A DNA stretch of 64,000 nt from Marinobacter sp. F4218. Lineage in GTDB: Bacteria; Pseudomonadota; Gammaproteobacteria; Pseudomonadales; Oleiphilaceae. Under the pieces are notes generated by a model. The model was not told the origin of the DNA and did no database searches. It saw only the letters and a program-made list of their open reading frames with translations. Where the stretch lies: assembly GCF_019443085.1 (NCBI RefSeq), contig NZ_JAHZIL010000002.1:682001-746000 (forward strand), in the 5' to 3' direction. Positions 11,001 to 19,188 of this stretch are shown here, one piece after another; position 1 is the first letter of the stretch, and every line of letters starts with the position of its first letter. Both the position numbers and the translations under genes were made by a program.

Positions 11001-14000
11001 ACGTTCCGCCAGCAACCCTGACGGAATCGGATCTTTGTGACATCTGGTCCAGAGTACTTGGTGTTCCCACTCTGAGCGTGGACGCCAATTTCTTTGACTT
11101 GGGTGGGCACTCCCTTCTGGGGACACAAATGCTGGCTCAGATCAAAAGCCGTTACGGCATTACCCTGGGCCTGGGTAAGTTGTTCGAAGCACCGACGGTC
11201 CGAACGATGGCTAAACTAATAGATCAGGAACTGCAGAGTGGCCGGCAGGTGCAACAGATTCAAAAGCGCCTGCCAGAAGCCACCGTTTATGCAATCCCCC
11301 AACAACAGGTCTGGTACCTCTACGAAAAGATCGTCCCGGACTCCTATGCTTTTAATCTTCCAGCTGTGTTCCGTTTTCAGGGTGATCTGGATACCGCGGC
11401 GCTTGAGCGGGCCTTCAATACGATCCTGCAGCGGCATGAGATACTGAGGGCCAACTTTATCAATCCCGATGGCGAGGTACAGATACTCATCGACGAGTCC
11501 CGGTCAGTGCGCCTCGAACCACAAACCCTGTCGGACTATGGCGCCGTGGACCTTGAAACTCTGGAGCGGGCCCTGCGATTGAAAGTTGCCGAGAGTTTTG
11601 ACGTAGCGTCAGGTGCCTTGTTCAAGGTCTGGCTGATCCGTATCGACGATCACGACCACATACTTTTTTTGATGATTCACCATCTGGTGTTCGATGGCTG
11701 GTCGTTTGATCTGCTCCTGAAAGAGGTGTGCGCGCTTTACAACGCGTACAGCAAAGGACTGGGCAATCCCCTTCCCGCCCTGCCCGTTCAGTTCCAGGAT
11801 TTCGCCCTTTGGCAGCGGGACTGGTTGCACAGCGATGCCGTTAATGACCAATTATCCTATTGGAAAGAGCAGCTGGCCGGAGAACTGCCGGTGCTGGATC
11901 TGCCAACTGATTTTGATCGACCGCTCACCCAGGCTCACCGATCGGAGGGGGTCAAATTCGACATCGACGAGACGGCCGTGGATGCACTCGAGTCACTTGC
12001 AACCCGGCATCAAACCACCCTTTTCATGGTCCTCCTGTCCCTTTATGTCCTGATGCTCCATCGATTCAGTCGACAGTCTGATCTGATCATAAATGTCCCG
12101 GTCTATGCCAGAAACCAGGACGAACTGCGTGACGTTATCGGGCCAATGATCAACGTGCTGGTCTGCCGATTCCGGCTGGCCGGGACCCAGTCTTTTGATG
12201 ACATTGTGCAGCATGTAAAGGAAACCATTCTCAATGCCATAGACAATCAGGACGTACCTTTCGATCTTCTGGTGCGCACGATCAATCCACCCAGGGATCC
12301 GTCGCGCAATCCGATTGCCCAGACATTATTCAATTATCAGGATGTACGTAACCGCCAAGACCAGATGACCGGCATACATCGATCCCAGATCAACCTCGAC
12401 CGGGTGGGAGTCGAGACAGACCTTGATGTCTGGTTCAAGAGACAGGTCAGCGGGATGCAGGCCGGTTTCGAGTACCCGATCGAACTCTTTAAACGCGAAA
12501 CTATCGAGGCTTTAGTGACGAATTTTAGAGAAAGCGTTCTGGCACTGACCGAACAGCAGGATGATCTGGATCTTCGGCAAATGGTTGGTGCCACGGCGCA
12601 GGATCTGGAGCAAATTTCAGTCTGGAATAAGACCGACACCTCATGGAAGTTTGAACAGGGATTTCTCACCGACTTTGAACGGCAGGTTGCTGTTAACCGC
12701 GATAAACCAGCCTGCCAGGACGAACGTTCGAGTTACAGTTACCGCACGCTCGAACAGCGTGCCAACCAACTTGCGCGGTTCTTCTCCAACAACGGCGTTG
12801 GAGAGGGCGATATTGTCGCACTGCTGCTCGACCGGAATGTCGATTTGCCCGCAACCGTCATTGCACTCTGGAAACTCGGTGCCGCCTATGTCCCCCTGGA
12901 CCCGGTTTACCCGGAAGAGCGGATCAGAGCCATACTCGGAGTCGCCCAGGCTCAGGTACTGGTGACTTACTCAGGTTACGCTGCTGCCCAGTCGGCACAT
13001 GAGGGAACAACTATCCTGTTGGATCAGGTGGCGTCTGATATTGCCGATCAGAGATCGGACACCGTTTCCACATTGCTTAAACCAGAGCAGTTGGCCTATG
13101 TAATTTTCACCTCCGGGTCCACCGGCATACCAAAGGGTGTGGAAATCAGTCACGGCGCGTTGCATAACTTTATCAAGGCCGTGGCTGTGGAACCCGGCCT
13201 CAACGCGGATGATCGGTTGCTTGCCATCACCACTCTGGCCTTCGATATTTCTTTGCTTGAGCTTTTCCTGCCACTCAGTGTCGGCGCGACCGTGTTTGTG
13301 GCTTCGGCAAACCAAAGTGCGGACCCTCACCAACTCCTCTCGCTGATCGCACAGCACAGCATCACGACCTTACAGGCAACTCCCGCAACCTGGCGTTTGT
13401 TGATCAACGCGGGGTTCAAGCCTCAAACCTCTATCAAGGGCTTGATCGGGGGAGAGAAGCTTCCCCCGGACCTGGCAGGAAGCCTGGTCGATCAGGGCGT
13501 TGAGCTATGGAATATGTACGGCCCAACCGAGGCAACCGTCTGGACCAGCTGTTACCGAATTCCAGAGAGTGAAGCGGGAACCTGGCCAAGAATCCTGATT
13601 GGAAGGCCACTGGCAAACACTCAGTTGCACGTTCTTGATGACCAGGGCACCCCACTCCCTATCGGAGTCTATGGCGAGCTATGGATTGGCGGTGCCGGCC
13701 TCGCTAACGGGTATCGTGGCCAGCCTGAGCAAACAGCAGAGCGATTTCCCCAATCTCAGGATGGCGAGCGACTTTACCGCACCGGAGACAGGGCACGCTG
13801 GACACTGGACGGCCAGATCGAGTTCGCAGATCGTCTCGATAATCAGGTAAAGGTGCGTGGATATCGAATCGAGCTTGGGGAAATCGAGATCAACCTCCGC
13901 GCCCATCCAAACGTCGCCGATGCGGCCGTTGTCGTCCAGAGTTTCAGCTCGGATGACCAGCGCCTCGTCGCGCATGTTAGCTATTGCGGCGAAGAACAGC

Positions 14001-14491
14001 CTACCGGAAGTGAGTTGCGTAAATACCTCCGGAAGTTCTTGCCGGACTACATGATTCCCCAGCAATTTTCGGCCCATGAAGGCCTTCCGTTGCTGCCTTC
14101 AGGTAAGGTCAACCGGAAACTACTGGCCGAAGCCAATGGCAACCAGTCTCCAAGTCGTATCGCATCCCATCGGGAACCGAGCGCAACCGAAGCACGCGTG
14201 ATGGCCATATGGAAGGAATTACTCAAGCGTGACGAAGTGGCTCTGAACGATCAATTTCTTGACATAGGAGGGCATTCCCTTCTGGCGTTAAAGGTTATCG
14301 TAGATATTGAGAAAGCCTTCGGAGCGAGGTTAATGCCGCAGGACCTTTGGGTGAATACACTAGAGCAACTAGCCAACCTGATCGACCAGAAACAGGCTTC
14401 GGTGAAAGCCGAGTCCGGGGCGCAGTCAGATAACGATAAACCCATGAAAACCGGACGAGGTATGTTCAGGCGACTTTTCGGTGCATCGTGA
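8039..14491 (+). CDS. Dimodular NRPS (C-A-PCP-C-A-PCP), no thioesterase
   Basis: This 2150-aa synthetase adds two amino acids to the product of the preceding hybrid enzyme. Domains in order: condensation (HHSICDG at 155-161), adenylation (Asp677), carrier (Ser1025), condensation (HHLVFDG at 1214-1220), adenylation (Asp1736), carrier (Ser2080). It then ends in a basic tail with no thioesterase, reductase or terminal condensation domain. The second A domain reads D-I-L-Q-L-G-M-V-W, which fits glycine codes well. The first reads D-V-C-H-I-A-L-V-H; its backbone resembles serine-type domains, but the Cys in place of the usual Trp at position 239 and the final His make it unassignable. No epimerase, methyltransferase or cyclisation domain is present. 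Release must rely on another protein, such as the two hydrolase-fold proteins that follow. Confidence 0.93.
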   Translation: MNTAVLNYVDRHDPFQFGELEGVIISTESQREVWLAAQFGEGASAAFNESVFVNLQGQVNETALTNALKALWDRHEAMRGCFSDDGEEMVIYKNRPAPIYTHDFSSKPPNLRNEQIAALARSAVVDAFDLFNGPLARMDVIQCSALETRVLLTLHHSICDGWSLYILASELGKLYSDFVEPSETSLLDPAPRFSNYADWERSEDTRPLREQSIEYWTKRFAQGIPALDLPYDRPRSFSRSFDAFRLDKDLPMELLGGMKTLAARNSSTITTALIATFVAYLNRISGCEDIVLGIPFAGQMAKEEHNLVGHCVNIIPLYITVSGDDSFKTLLQKTQQNMLEAFEHQYLTYGTLLKTLGVARDPSKPPLVSVIFNVDQANESDFQFSGLTASFQSNPRAFENFDLNLNITLSDSAAVMECTHNLQLWDTETMDRRMEELLLLMRGVLDDSDAPLNRHNLIRNEDLLLYRSQWATAYRPYDLEHTSLHGLVESAAERFPDRTALVFENVELTYGELDRQANRLAHWLIDRGVMTETVVPILMDRSLDMLIAINGILKAGGAYLPLDPDHPHDRLAFILEEVGARFVLTQSALADRIPADAQAIALDADDIDLTEYPERRPDVPFSCSQLAYVIYTSGSTGTPKGVMLEHRSICNHMLWLQETFPLDETDSVMLKTPYTFDVSLCELFLPLMVGSRLIIARPGGHKDPEYLAALINQHQISHIHFVPSLAYLFLDICKQSDCPSIRRFILAGEAVSTELESRLTEAFPDAECWNLYGPTEAAVHASLWQCGKEIFAHTVPMGKAPPNTRLYVVNNQMQLLAPGLVGELLIAGVQVARGYMNRPDLTAERFIEDPFSDEPFKAYRTGDLVKMRSDGVLEYIGRNDFQVKLRGLRIELGEIESVILRFPDITQCAVLAREDRKNDQRLVAYIVAKSKVADSLAELKAHIGQSLPDYMMPQHFIQLTALPLTSSGKVDRNALPLPDISMAAESDYVPPATLTESDLCDIWSRVLGVPTLSVDANFFDLGGHSLLGTQMLAQIKSRYGITLGLGKLFEAPTVRTMAKLIDQELQSGRQVQQIQKRLPEATVYAIPQQQVWYLYEKIVPDSYAFNLPAVFRFQGDLDTAALERAFNTILQRHEILRANFINPDGEVQILIDESRSVRLEPQTLSDYGAVDLETLERALRLKVAESFDVASGALFKVWLIRIDDHDHILFLMIHHLVFDGWSFDLLLKEVCALYNAYSKGLGNPLPALPVQFQDFALWQRDWLHSDAVNDQLSYWKEQLAGELPVLDLPTDFDRPLTQAHRSEGVKFDIDETAVDALESLATRHQTTLFMVLLSLYVLMLHRFSRQSDLIINVPVYARNQDELRDVIGPMINVLVCRFRLAGTQSFDDIVQHVKETILNAIDNQDVPFDLLVRTINPPRDPSRNPIAQTLFNYQDVRNRQDQMTGIHRSQINLDRVGVETDLDVWFKRQVSGMQAGFEYPIELFKRETIEALVTNFRESVLALTEQQDDLDLRQMVGATAQDLEQISVWNKTDTSWKFEQGFLTDFERQVAVNRDKPACQDERSSYSYRTLEQRANQLARFFSNNGVGEGDIVALLLDRNVDLPATVIALWKLGAAYVPLDPVYPEERIRAILGVAQAQVLVTYSGYAAAQSAHEGTTILLDQVASDIADQRSDTVSTLLKPEQLAYVIFTSGSTGIPKGVEISHGALHNFIKAVAVEPGLNADDRLLAITTLAFDISLLELFLPLSVGATVFVASANQSADPHQLLSLIAQHSITTLQATPATWRLLINAGFKPQTSIKGLIGGEKLPPDLAGSLVDQGVELWNMYGPTEATVWTSCYRIPESEAGTWPRILIGRPLANTQLHVLDDQGTPLPIGVYGELWIGGAGLANGYRGQPEQTAERFPQSQDGERLYRTGDRARWTLDGQIEFADRLDNQVKVRGYRIELGEIEINLRAHPNVADAAVVVQSFSSDDQRLVAHVSYCGEEQPTGSELRKYLRKFLPDYMIPQQFSAHEGLPLLPSGKVNRKLLAEANGNQSPSRIASHREPSATEARVMAIWKELLKRDEVALNDQFLDIGGHSLLALKVIVDIEKAFGARLMPQDLWVNTLEQLANLIDQKQASVKAESGAQSDNDKPMKTGRGMFRRLFGAS

Positions 14492-15360
14492 TGGCTTCGG
14501 TTCCTCTTGGTGCTCCCAACAAGTCGATGAACGTTCCTCGTGCCAAATTGCAGTGTGATCGGGAGAGCATATTGGAAGCGTTTTACTTCGGTCCGTCTGA
14601 GAGCTATCTGTTCGGGGCGTTCCACCCCAGACAGGGTGCCAGCCGCGATGAGGCCATTGTCCTGTGTAATCCATTCGGCCAGGAGTATTTGAGGTCGCAC
14701 AAATCCATACGACGACTGGCGATTAATCTGGCAAGCCTCGGCTACCCGGTGCTTCGGTTCGACTACCGGGGGACGGGGGATTCCGCGGGTGATATTACTG
14801 GCGTATCCGCCGATCAATGGGTAACCGACATCGGACACGCCATCCAGGAACTACAGGACATGGCCGCGGTACCCAGGGTTGCCTTGATAGGACTGCGACT
14901 GGGGGCCTTACTGGCGGCAAAGGCAACGTTGGAGAACGATCAGGTGTCTCGTCTGGTAATGTGGGATCCCGTCGTTGATGGCTCAGCCTATGTTGAGGGC
15001 ATTCGGTCCGCAATTGTTGATGCCCAACCTCTTGGCAGCCGATCCCGAATCATCGCTTCGGATGGAACCCTGCATTTCAATGGCTTTTGTATGCCGCCAC
15101 TTTTTCAAGAATCCATCTCGAGCTGGCATCTCGAGGACTTGGCACCCCGGGTCGGGGTTCCTATTGCACAGATCATGTCTCATGAATCCGAGACCTTCGC
15201 TCGACTGAAACGTTTCCTGTCCAGCCAGCCGGGCTTTTACTCAGAACTGGCCCCGGCGCCCCACGACTGGAACTATGTTGATCACGTCGGAGGAATTCTG
15301 TGGCCAAAGCCAGTGATCGATGCGATTGAGCAGTATTTCGGCCGGACAACCTCTTCATAA
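14491..15360 (+). CDS. Alpha/beta-hydrolase-fold protein with altered nucleophile elbow
   Basis: This 289-aa protein has the alpha/beta-hydrolase pattern 'LRFDYRGTGDSAG' followed by the nucleophile-elbow position 'ALIGLRLGALLA'. The canonical G-x-S-x-G serine is Arg136 here (GLRLG), so ordinary serine hydrolysis is unlikely unless another residue serves. It resembles the exosortase-A-associated hydrolase families that occur as a pair in EPS loci. Its ATG overlaps the stop of the NRPS gene (TGATG), so the two are translationally coupled; a GTG three bases earlier is possible. Its position suggests a role in release or transfer of the NRPS product, but this is inference. Confidence 0.75.
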   Translation: MASVPLGAPNKSMNVPRAKLQCDRESILEAFYFGPSESYLFGAFHPRQGASRDEAIVLCNPFGQEYLRSHKSIRRLAINLASLGYPVLRFDYRGTGDSAGDITGVSADQWVTDIGHAIQELQDMAAVPRVALIGLRLGALLAAKATLENDQVSRLVMWDPVVDGSAYVEGIRSAIVDAQPLGSRSRIIASDGTLHFNGFCMPPLFQESISSWHLEDLAPRVGVPIAQIMSHESETFARLKRFLSSQPGFYSELAPAPHDWNYVDHVGGILWPKPVIDAIEQYFGRTTSS

Positions 15361-15370
15361 AGGGAAGATC

Positions 15371-16219
15371 ATGCGAGAACGGGTAGTCACAGTTGGCGAT
15401 CATCTGCCCCTGGTGGGCATCTTCTGTGAACCAGACGCCGATCGGGTGTCGGATTCCAAAACGGCCGTGATTTTACTGAACTCAGGTGTTATCCACCGGG
15501 TTGGTTCCTGCCGCCTGTCGGTATCGTTGGGGCGGGCGCTGGCCGAACACGCGGGCATAGCCACATTTCGGTTCGATTTTTCCGGTATTGGTGACAGTGA
15601 CGCACGGCGGGGCACCTTGACCGCGAACCAGGCGGCGATTGAGGAAGTGCAGGAAGTGATGGATTACCTCGGGAAATGGAAGAAGATTGACCGCTTCATC
15701 CTCTACGGCCTCTGCTCCGGGGCATTCGCCGCCTACCGCACCGCCATCGCTGACGAACGGGTTCTAGGCACAGTGCAACTGGACGGCTACTGCTACACGA
15801 CCTGGAAAAGCCATATGATGCACTATTCACCGAGGTTGCTCTCACCTACCCGATGGCTAACCTGGCTATTACGGAAACTCGGTTTGCGGAAGGTCAAGAA
15901 GGGGGTGGAAGTTTCAGGTATCGAAGAGCAGTTTTTCGAGGTCCCGGATTTTGCCAGTTATCCGCCAAAGGAAGACGTACAACAAGGACTCAAGACTCTG
16001 AATGATAGGGGGTTGGATATGCTGTATGTGTTTCTTGGCAACGAACACTACAAATACCACAAACAGTTCGAGGACTGTTTCGACGACGTATCTTTCAAAG
16101 ACAATCTCACCGTCATTCATCGCCCCAATGCAACGCACATCCTCTCGGAACCAGAGGATCGAAGGCGTGTCATCGAGGCAATTACGGACTGGGTAAACGA
16201 AAAATTGCCAGCTTATTGA
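15371..16219 (+). CDS. Alpha/beta-hydrolase, exosortase-A-associated type 1-like
   Basis: This 282-aa protein starts at ATG 15371 behind AGGGAAG, 10 bp after the preceding hydrolase-fold gene. Features are 'FRFDFSGIGDSD' and the elbow 'LYGLCSGA', where Cys115 takes the place of serine in G-x-S-x-G, and a late His in 'NATHILSEPEDRR' suited to the catalytic triad. The 'GLC' elbow is typical, to my knowledge, of the hydrolase 1 family linked to exosortase-A EPS clusters. A thiol nucleophile could accept an acyl chain from the terminal carrier domain, so it is the better candidate of the pair for off-loading the thioesterase-less NRPS. That role is inferred from context only. Confidence 0.75.
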   Translation: MRERVVTVGDHLPLVGIFCEPDADRVSDSKTAVILLNSGVIHRVGSCRLSVSLGRALAEHAGIATFRFDFSGIGDSDARRGTLTANQAAIEEVQEVMDYLGKWKKIDRFILYGLCSGAFAAYRTAIADERVLGTVQLDGYCYTTWKSHMMHYSPRLLSPTRWLTWLLRKLGLRKVKKGVEVSGIEEQFFEVPDFASYPPKEDVQQGLKTLNDRGLDMLYVFLGNEHYKYHKQFEDCFDDVSFKDNLTVIHRPNATHILSEPEDRRRVIEAITDWVNEKLPAY

Positions 16220-16238
16220 ATGGGTTACATTAAAGGCC

Positions 16239-17384
16239 ATGGAAACAGCAACGCAGGCGCCCCACCAAACCAGATCGGAACTATCTGCCCTAACCTCTCT
16301 GAGGGGGATTGCCGCGATTCTAGTGATGTGCCATCACTTCATGTTTGTCCTGCTCCTCGACATCGGCCGAATAATCCCCTCAAAACTCTTCTACAAATCC
16401 TACCTGTGGGTTGACCTGTTCTTTATCCTCAGCGGTTTCGTACTTGCCTATGTCTATCAGAATCATTTCCGTGCAGGCGTTGACGGCTCAACCTATCGAA
16501 GGTTTATGCAGACCCGGTTTGCACGGATTTATCCGTTACACCTGTTCGTCCTGCTACTGTTCGTCGGGTTTGAAAGCCTTCAATGGCTCCTGAGTATGCT
16601 TGGCGCCGAGGGCATGGAAAATCTGACCGAACCCTTCACCAGCGACCAGAGTGCGGACACCCTTCTGACGAACGTGTTCCTGGTGCAAACGCTACACTGG
16701 AAGGCTTACTGGAATCAGCCTGCCTGGTCCATCAGCGCCGAATGGATCATCTATTTTTCGCTTCCTTTCCTGATGCGCTGGCTGCTCCCAGTTGCCCACA
16801 GAAGCCCCGCTTTCCTGACTGGGCTTGCACTACTACCGCTGGCCATCATTGAATGGAATTTTGGCGACCTTGGCCTTGAATACGCGGGGTGGCCGATGCT
16901 GGTCCGCTGCCTGAGCGAGGCGGCATTGGGTTTGATGTTATTCCGATGCTATCAAGTGGGGCTTTTCAGTGACTATGCCTCCGGCCGGCTTCTTATGCCG
17001 GCCTTGGCCGTGAATCTGGTCCTGCTTGCACTCCCCATCCCCGGCGTGATTTCCGTCGCCGGGTTTATGTGGCTGGTACTCTGTGCGGCCAGACTACCAG
17101 GCTCTGAACCGCACTTACTGAATCACCCGGCACTGGTCTATCTAGGCAAAATTTCCTACTCAATTTACCTCGTACACTGGTTCATCATGGACTTGGTTCG
17201 AGAAAGTATTGTGTTTTTTACGGGGGTGCCCGTGAGCGAGGTGCTGTCTTTCTCTGAGCAGCTCATCGTTATGGCAGGGCTAACGCTGATTGTCCTGGGA
17301 CTGTCACACCTAACCTACCATCTCCTCGAAGCCCCTATGCGGGATCGGCTCAAGCCAAGGCGTATCGCATACAATCCAACCTGA
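16239..17384 (+). CDS. Membrane acyltransferase, acyltransferase-3 (OafA/NodX) family
   Basis: This 381-aa multi-pass membrane protein acylates sugars or other surface molecules. The family hallmarks are 'LRGIAAILVMCHHFMF' with the R-to-H spacing of the catalytic motif near the N terminus, 'LWVDLFFILSGFVLAYVY', 'QPAWSISAEWIIYF' and 'LGKISYSIYLVHW', and about ten hydrophobic segments. It lies 19 bp after the second hydrolase, in the NRPS/PKS operon, which suggests it may handle the NRPS product or decorate the EPS made by the next locus. Acceptor and donor cannot be read from the sequence. Confidence 0.88.
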   Translation: METATQAPHQTRSELSALTSLRGIAAILVMCHHFMFVLLLDIGRIIPSKLFYKSYLWVDLFFILSGFVLAYVYQNHFRAGVDGSTYRRFMQTRFARIYPLHLFVLLLFVGFESLQWLLSMLGAEGMENLTEPFTSDQSADTLLTNVFLVQTLHWKAYWNQPAWSISAEWIIYFSLPFLMRWLLPVAHRSPAFLTGLALLPLAIIEWNFGDLGLEYAGWPMLVRCLSEAALGLMLFRCYQVGLFSDYASGRLLMPALAVNLVLLALPIPGVISVAGFMWLVLCAARLPGSEPHLLNHPALVYLGKISYSIYLVHWFIMDLVRESIVFFTGVPVSEVLSFSEQLIVMAGLTLIVLGLSHLTYHLLEAPMRDRLKPRRIAYNPT

Positions 17385-17400
17385 AAGATTGTCAGGAAAA

Positions 17401-17427
17401 CCGGATGCTCCGGCAAAATTCTTTTCG
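17401..17427 (+). terminator. Possible weak terminator of the NRPS/PKS operon
   Basis: A perfect GC-rich 5-bp inverted repeat (CCGGA-TGC-TCCGG, 17401-17413) is followed after a short A-rich stretch by TTCTTTTC. It lies 16 bp downstream of the acyltransferase stop codon. The stem is short and the T tract interrupted. Confidence 0.35.
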
Positions 17428-17591
17428 CGAGCATCAAGGACTGGCTATGACAGTATTTGGAAATTCTATTTCTTCATCAAAACCCATTTTATAAAAGTAG
17501 AAAAACTAACCTACATATTTATTTATCACAGCCCTGTGCCATGCTTCAGTGAATTACCCCGCACTTTCTATTTAGGTCTGAGGATGCTCTC

Positions 17592-19127
17592 ATGGTCAGA
17601 AATAATAGGATTTTACTTCTGTCTATTTCGAGCTCACTGTTCGCCGGTTGTGCCATTCAAACGCCCTTAGACGTCGAAGAACTTGGTCCCCCTGCGGCAG
17701 GTGACCTCTCTGAACACATTATTGACCGGGAGGATATCGGCTTTTACGCCGACGGCGACTGGAGAATATCAAGTTCTATTTCAGGCTATCAGGGCAGTGA
17801 CTATCTGATCGTGCCTCCCGGTCAGGGAGACAATGTCGCGACCTGGAACTTAAACATAATCAGAACCTTTGATATTTACGCAAAGTGGTCGTCAACACCA
17901 AGACGTGGATCGAATGTCAAATACACTGTCCACCACTTGGACAGCAGAAACAACCTGGTAACAGAGACGGTGATCGTCGATCAGCGAGAAAACGGGGGCG
18001 AGTGGTTCAAGCTTGGTACTTACCGAATGTCGACTTTAACCGGGCGGGTAACCGTAAACGACGATGCGGATGGTTACGTAATCGCCGATGCCGTTCTTTT
18101 CAGGGAAGTAGGGATCTCTGGCGGCGAAGTAACCGATGACTCGGATGGTGATGGTATTCCTGATGAGTGGGAACTCACCTATGGACTTGATCCGAACTCT
18201 GCCGCAGACGCCGATCTCGATCCTGATGGCGACAATCTGACCAATCTCGACGAATTCCTGACCCTGACTGATCCCACCGATTCAGATACGGACGGCGATG
18301 GTTCTCCGGATGGTTATGAGGTTTCCGTCGGCCTCGACCCAACGACCGACGATTCAGGTGCCGACTCGGACAACGATGGCTTCTCCAATTTAGAGGAGTA
18401 CACCGCCGGAACTGACCCGAATGACGCCTCTAGCGTACCGGACACTACTTCTGTTCTGGTGACATGGACTCCACCCACTCAGCGTACCGATGGTAGTCCT
18501 CTAAGCGAGAGCGATATCGCCCAGTATGAACTCTCCTATCAGTTGGCCGTGGCTGGAGCGGAGATAGTCGTTGACAACGAATCAGGCAATTTTATGAGTT
18601 CAGGAGGCGGACGGACCTCAAGCAGCTATGGCGGATTTATTGGCAGCGACTACTTCATCATGGAGCCGGGTTCCGGAGAAACCGCAGCGGAGTGGCGCGT
18701 CACAAACCTGGTTCCTGGAACCACCTACGAACTCTACGCCCATTGGGTGTCGTCAGGTCTGCGCGCGTCCAATGCGACTTACGAGTACACCTACACAGAC
18801 AGCAGTGGCAGTGAGACTACCGATGCCGCAACCGTTGACCAACGTGAAAACGGCGGTTCGTTCCAGTTGTTGGGCACCTTCACCACAAACGATGTCGGGG
18901 TCGTTGTTCGGATCGATAACGACGCCGATGGTTACGTAGTTGCCGACGCGATAAGAGTGAATGCAGAGGGAGCTCCGGCGCAAACGCAAATAATAGAGCC
19001 TACCGGAACCAACAGCTACCTGGTCAAAGACCTTGAAGCAGGCGAATGGCAGTTCAAGATCAGGGCAATTGATACCGATGGTGTGGCTGGAGAATACTCA
19101 GGTGTAGAAACGAGTATTGTCCAGTAA
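17592..19127 (+). CDS. Surface lipoprotein with two golvesin-like domains, TSP3 repeats and a split FN3
   Basis: This 511-aa protein has a lipoprotein signal ending in LFAGC (lipobox Cys20, followed by Ala, so outer-membrane retention is expected). Two homologous domains of the golvesin C-terminal type are present at about 44-171 and 326-457, each ending in 'VDQRENGG...DADGYV(I/V)ADA'. Between them lie acidic thrombospondin type 3-like calcium repeats (about 183-276; 'DSDGDGIPDEWE'). A fibronectin type III domain seems divided around the second golvesin-like domain: 'VLVTWTPPTQRTDGSPL' (288-304) and 'LEAGEWQFKIRAIDTDG' (481-497). Start 17592 has an AGGA Shine-Dalgarno. It has no PEP-CTERM tail. 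A cell-surface carbohydrate-binding or matrix role is likely; no enzyme motif is seen. Confidence 0.8.
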   Translation: MVRNNRILLLSISSSLFAGCAIQTPLDVEELGPPAAGDLSEHIIDREDIGFYADGDWRISSSISGYQGSDYLIVPPGQGDNVATWNLNIIRTFDIYAKWSSTPRRGSNVKYTVHHLDSRNNLVTETVIVDQRENGGEWFKLGTYRMSTLTGRVTVNDDADGYVIADAVLFREVGISGGEVTDDSDGDGIPDEWELTYGLDPNSAADADLDPDGDNLTNLDEFLTLTDPTDSDTDGDGSPDGYEVSVGLDPTTDDSGADSDNDGFSNLEEYTAGTDPNDASSVPDTTSVLVTWTPPTQRTDGSPLSESDIAQYELSYQLAVAGAEIVVDNESGNFMSSGGGRTSSSYGGFIGSDYFIMEPGSGETAAEWRVTNLVPGTTYELYAHWVSSGLRASNATYEYTYTDSSGSETTDAATVDQRENGGSFQLLGTFTTNDVGVVVRIDNDADGYVVADAIRVNAEGAPAQTQIIEPTGTNSYLVKDLEAGEWQFKIRAIDTDGVAGEYSGVETSIVQ

Positions 19128-19188
19128 CTGAAATTGAAGGTGGTGATATAGGCGAGACGGCCAGTCCCTGCCTCATGGCCCTTTGGAC

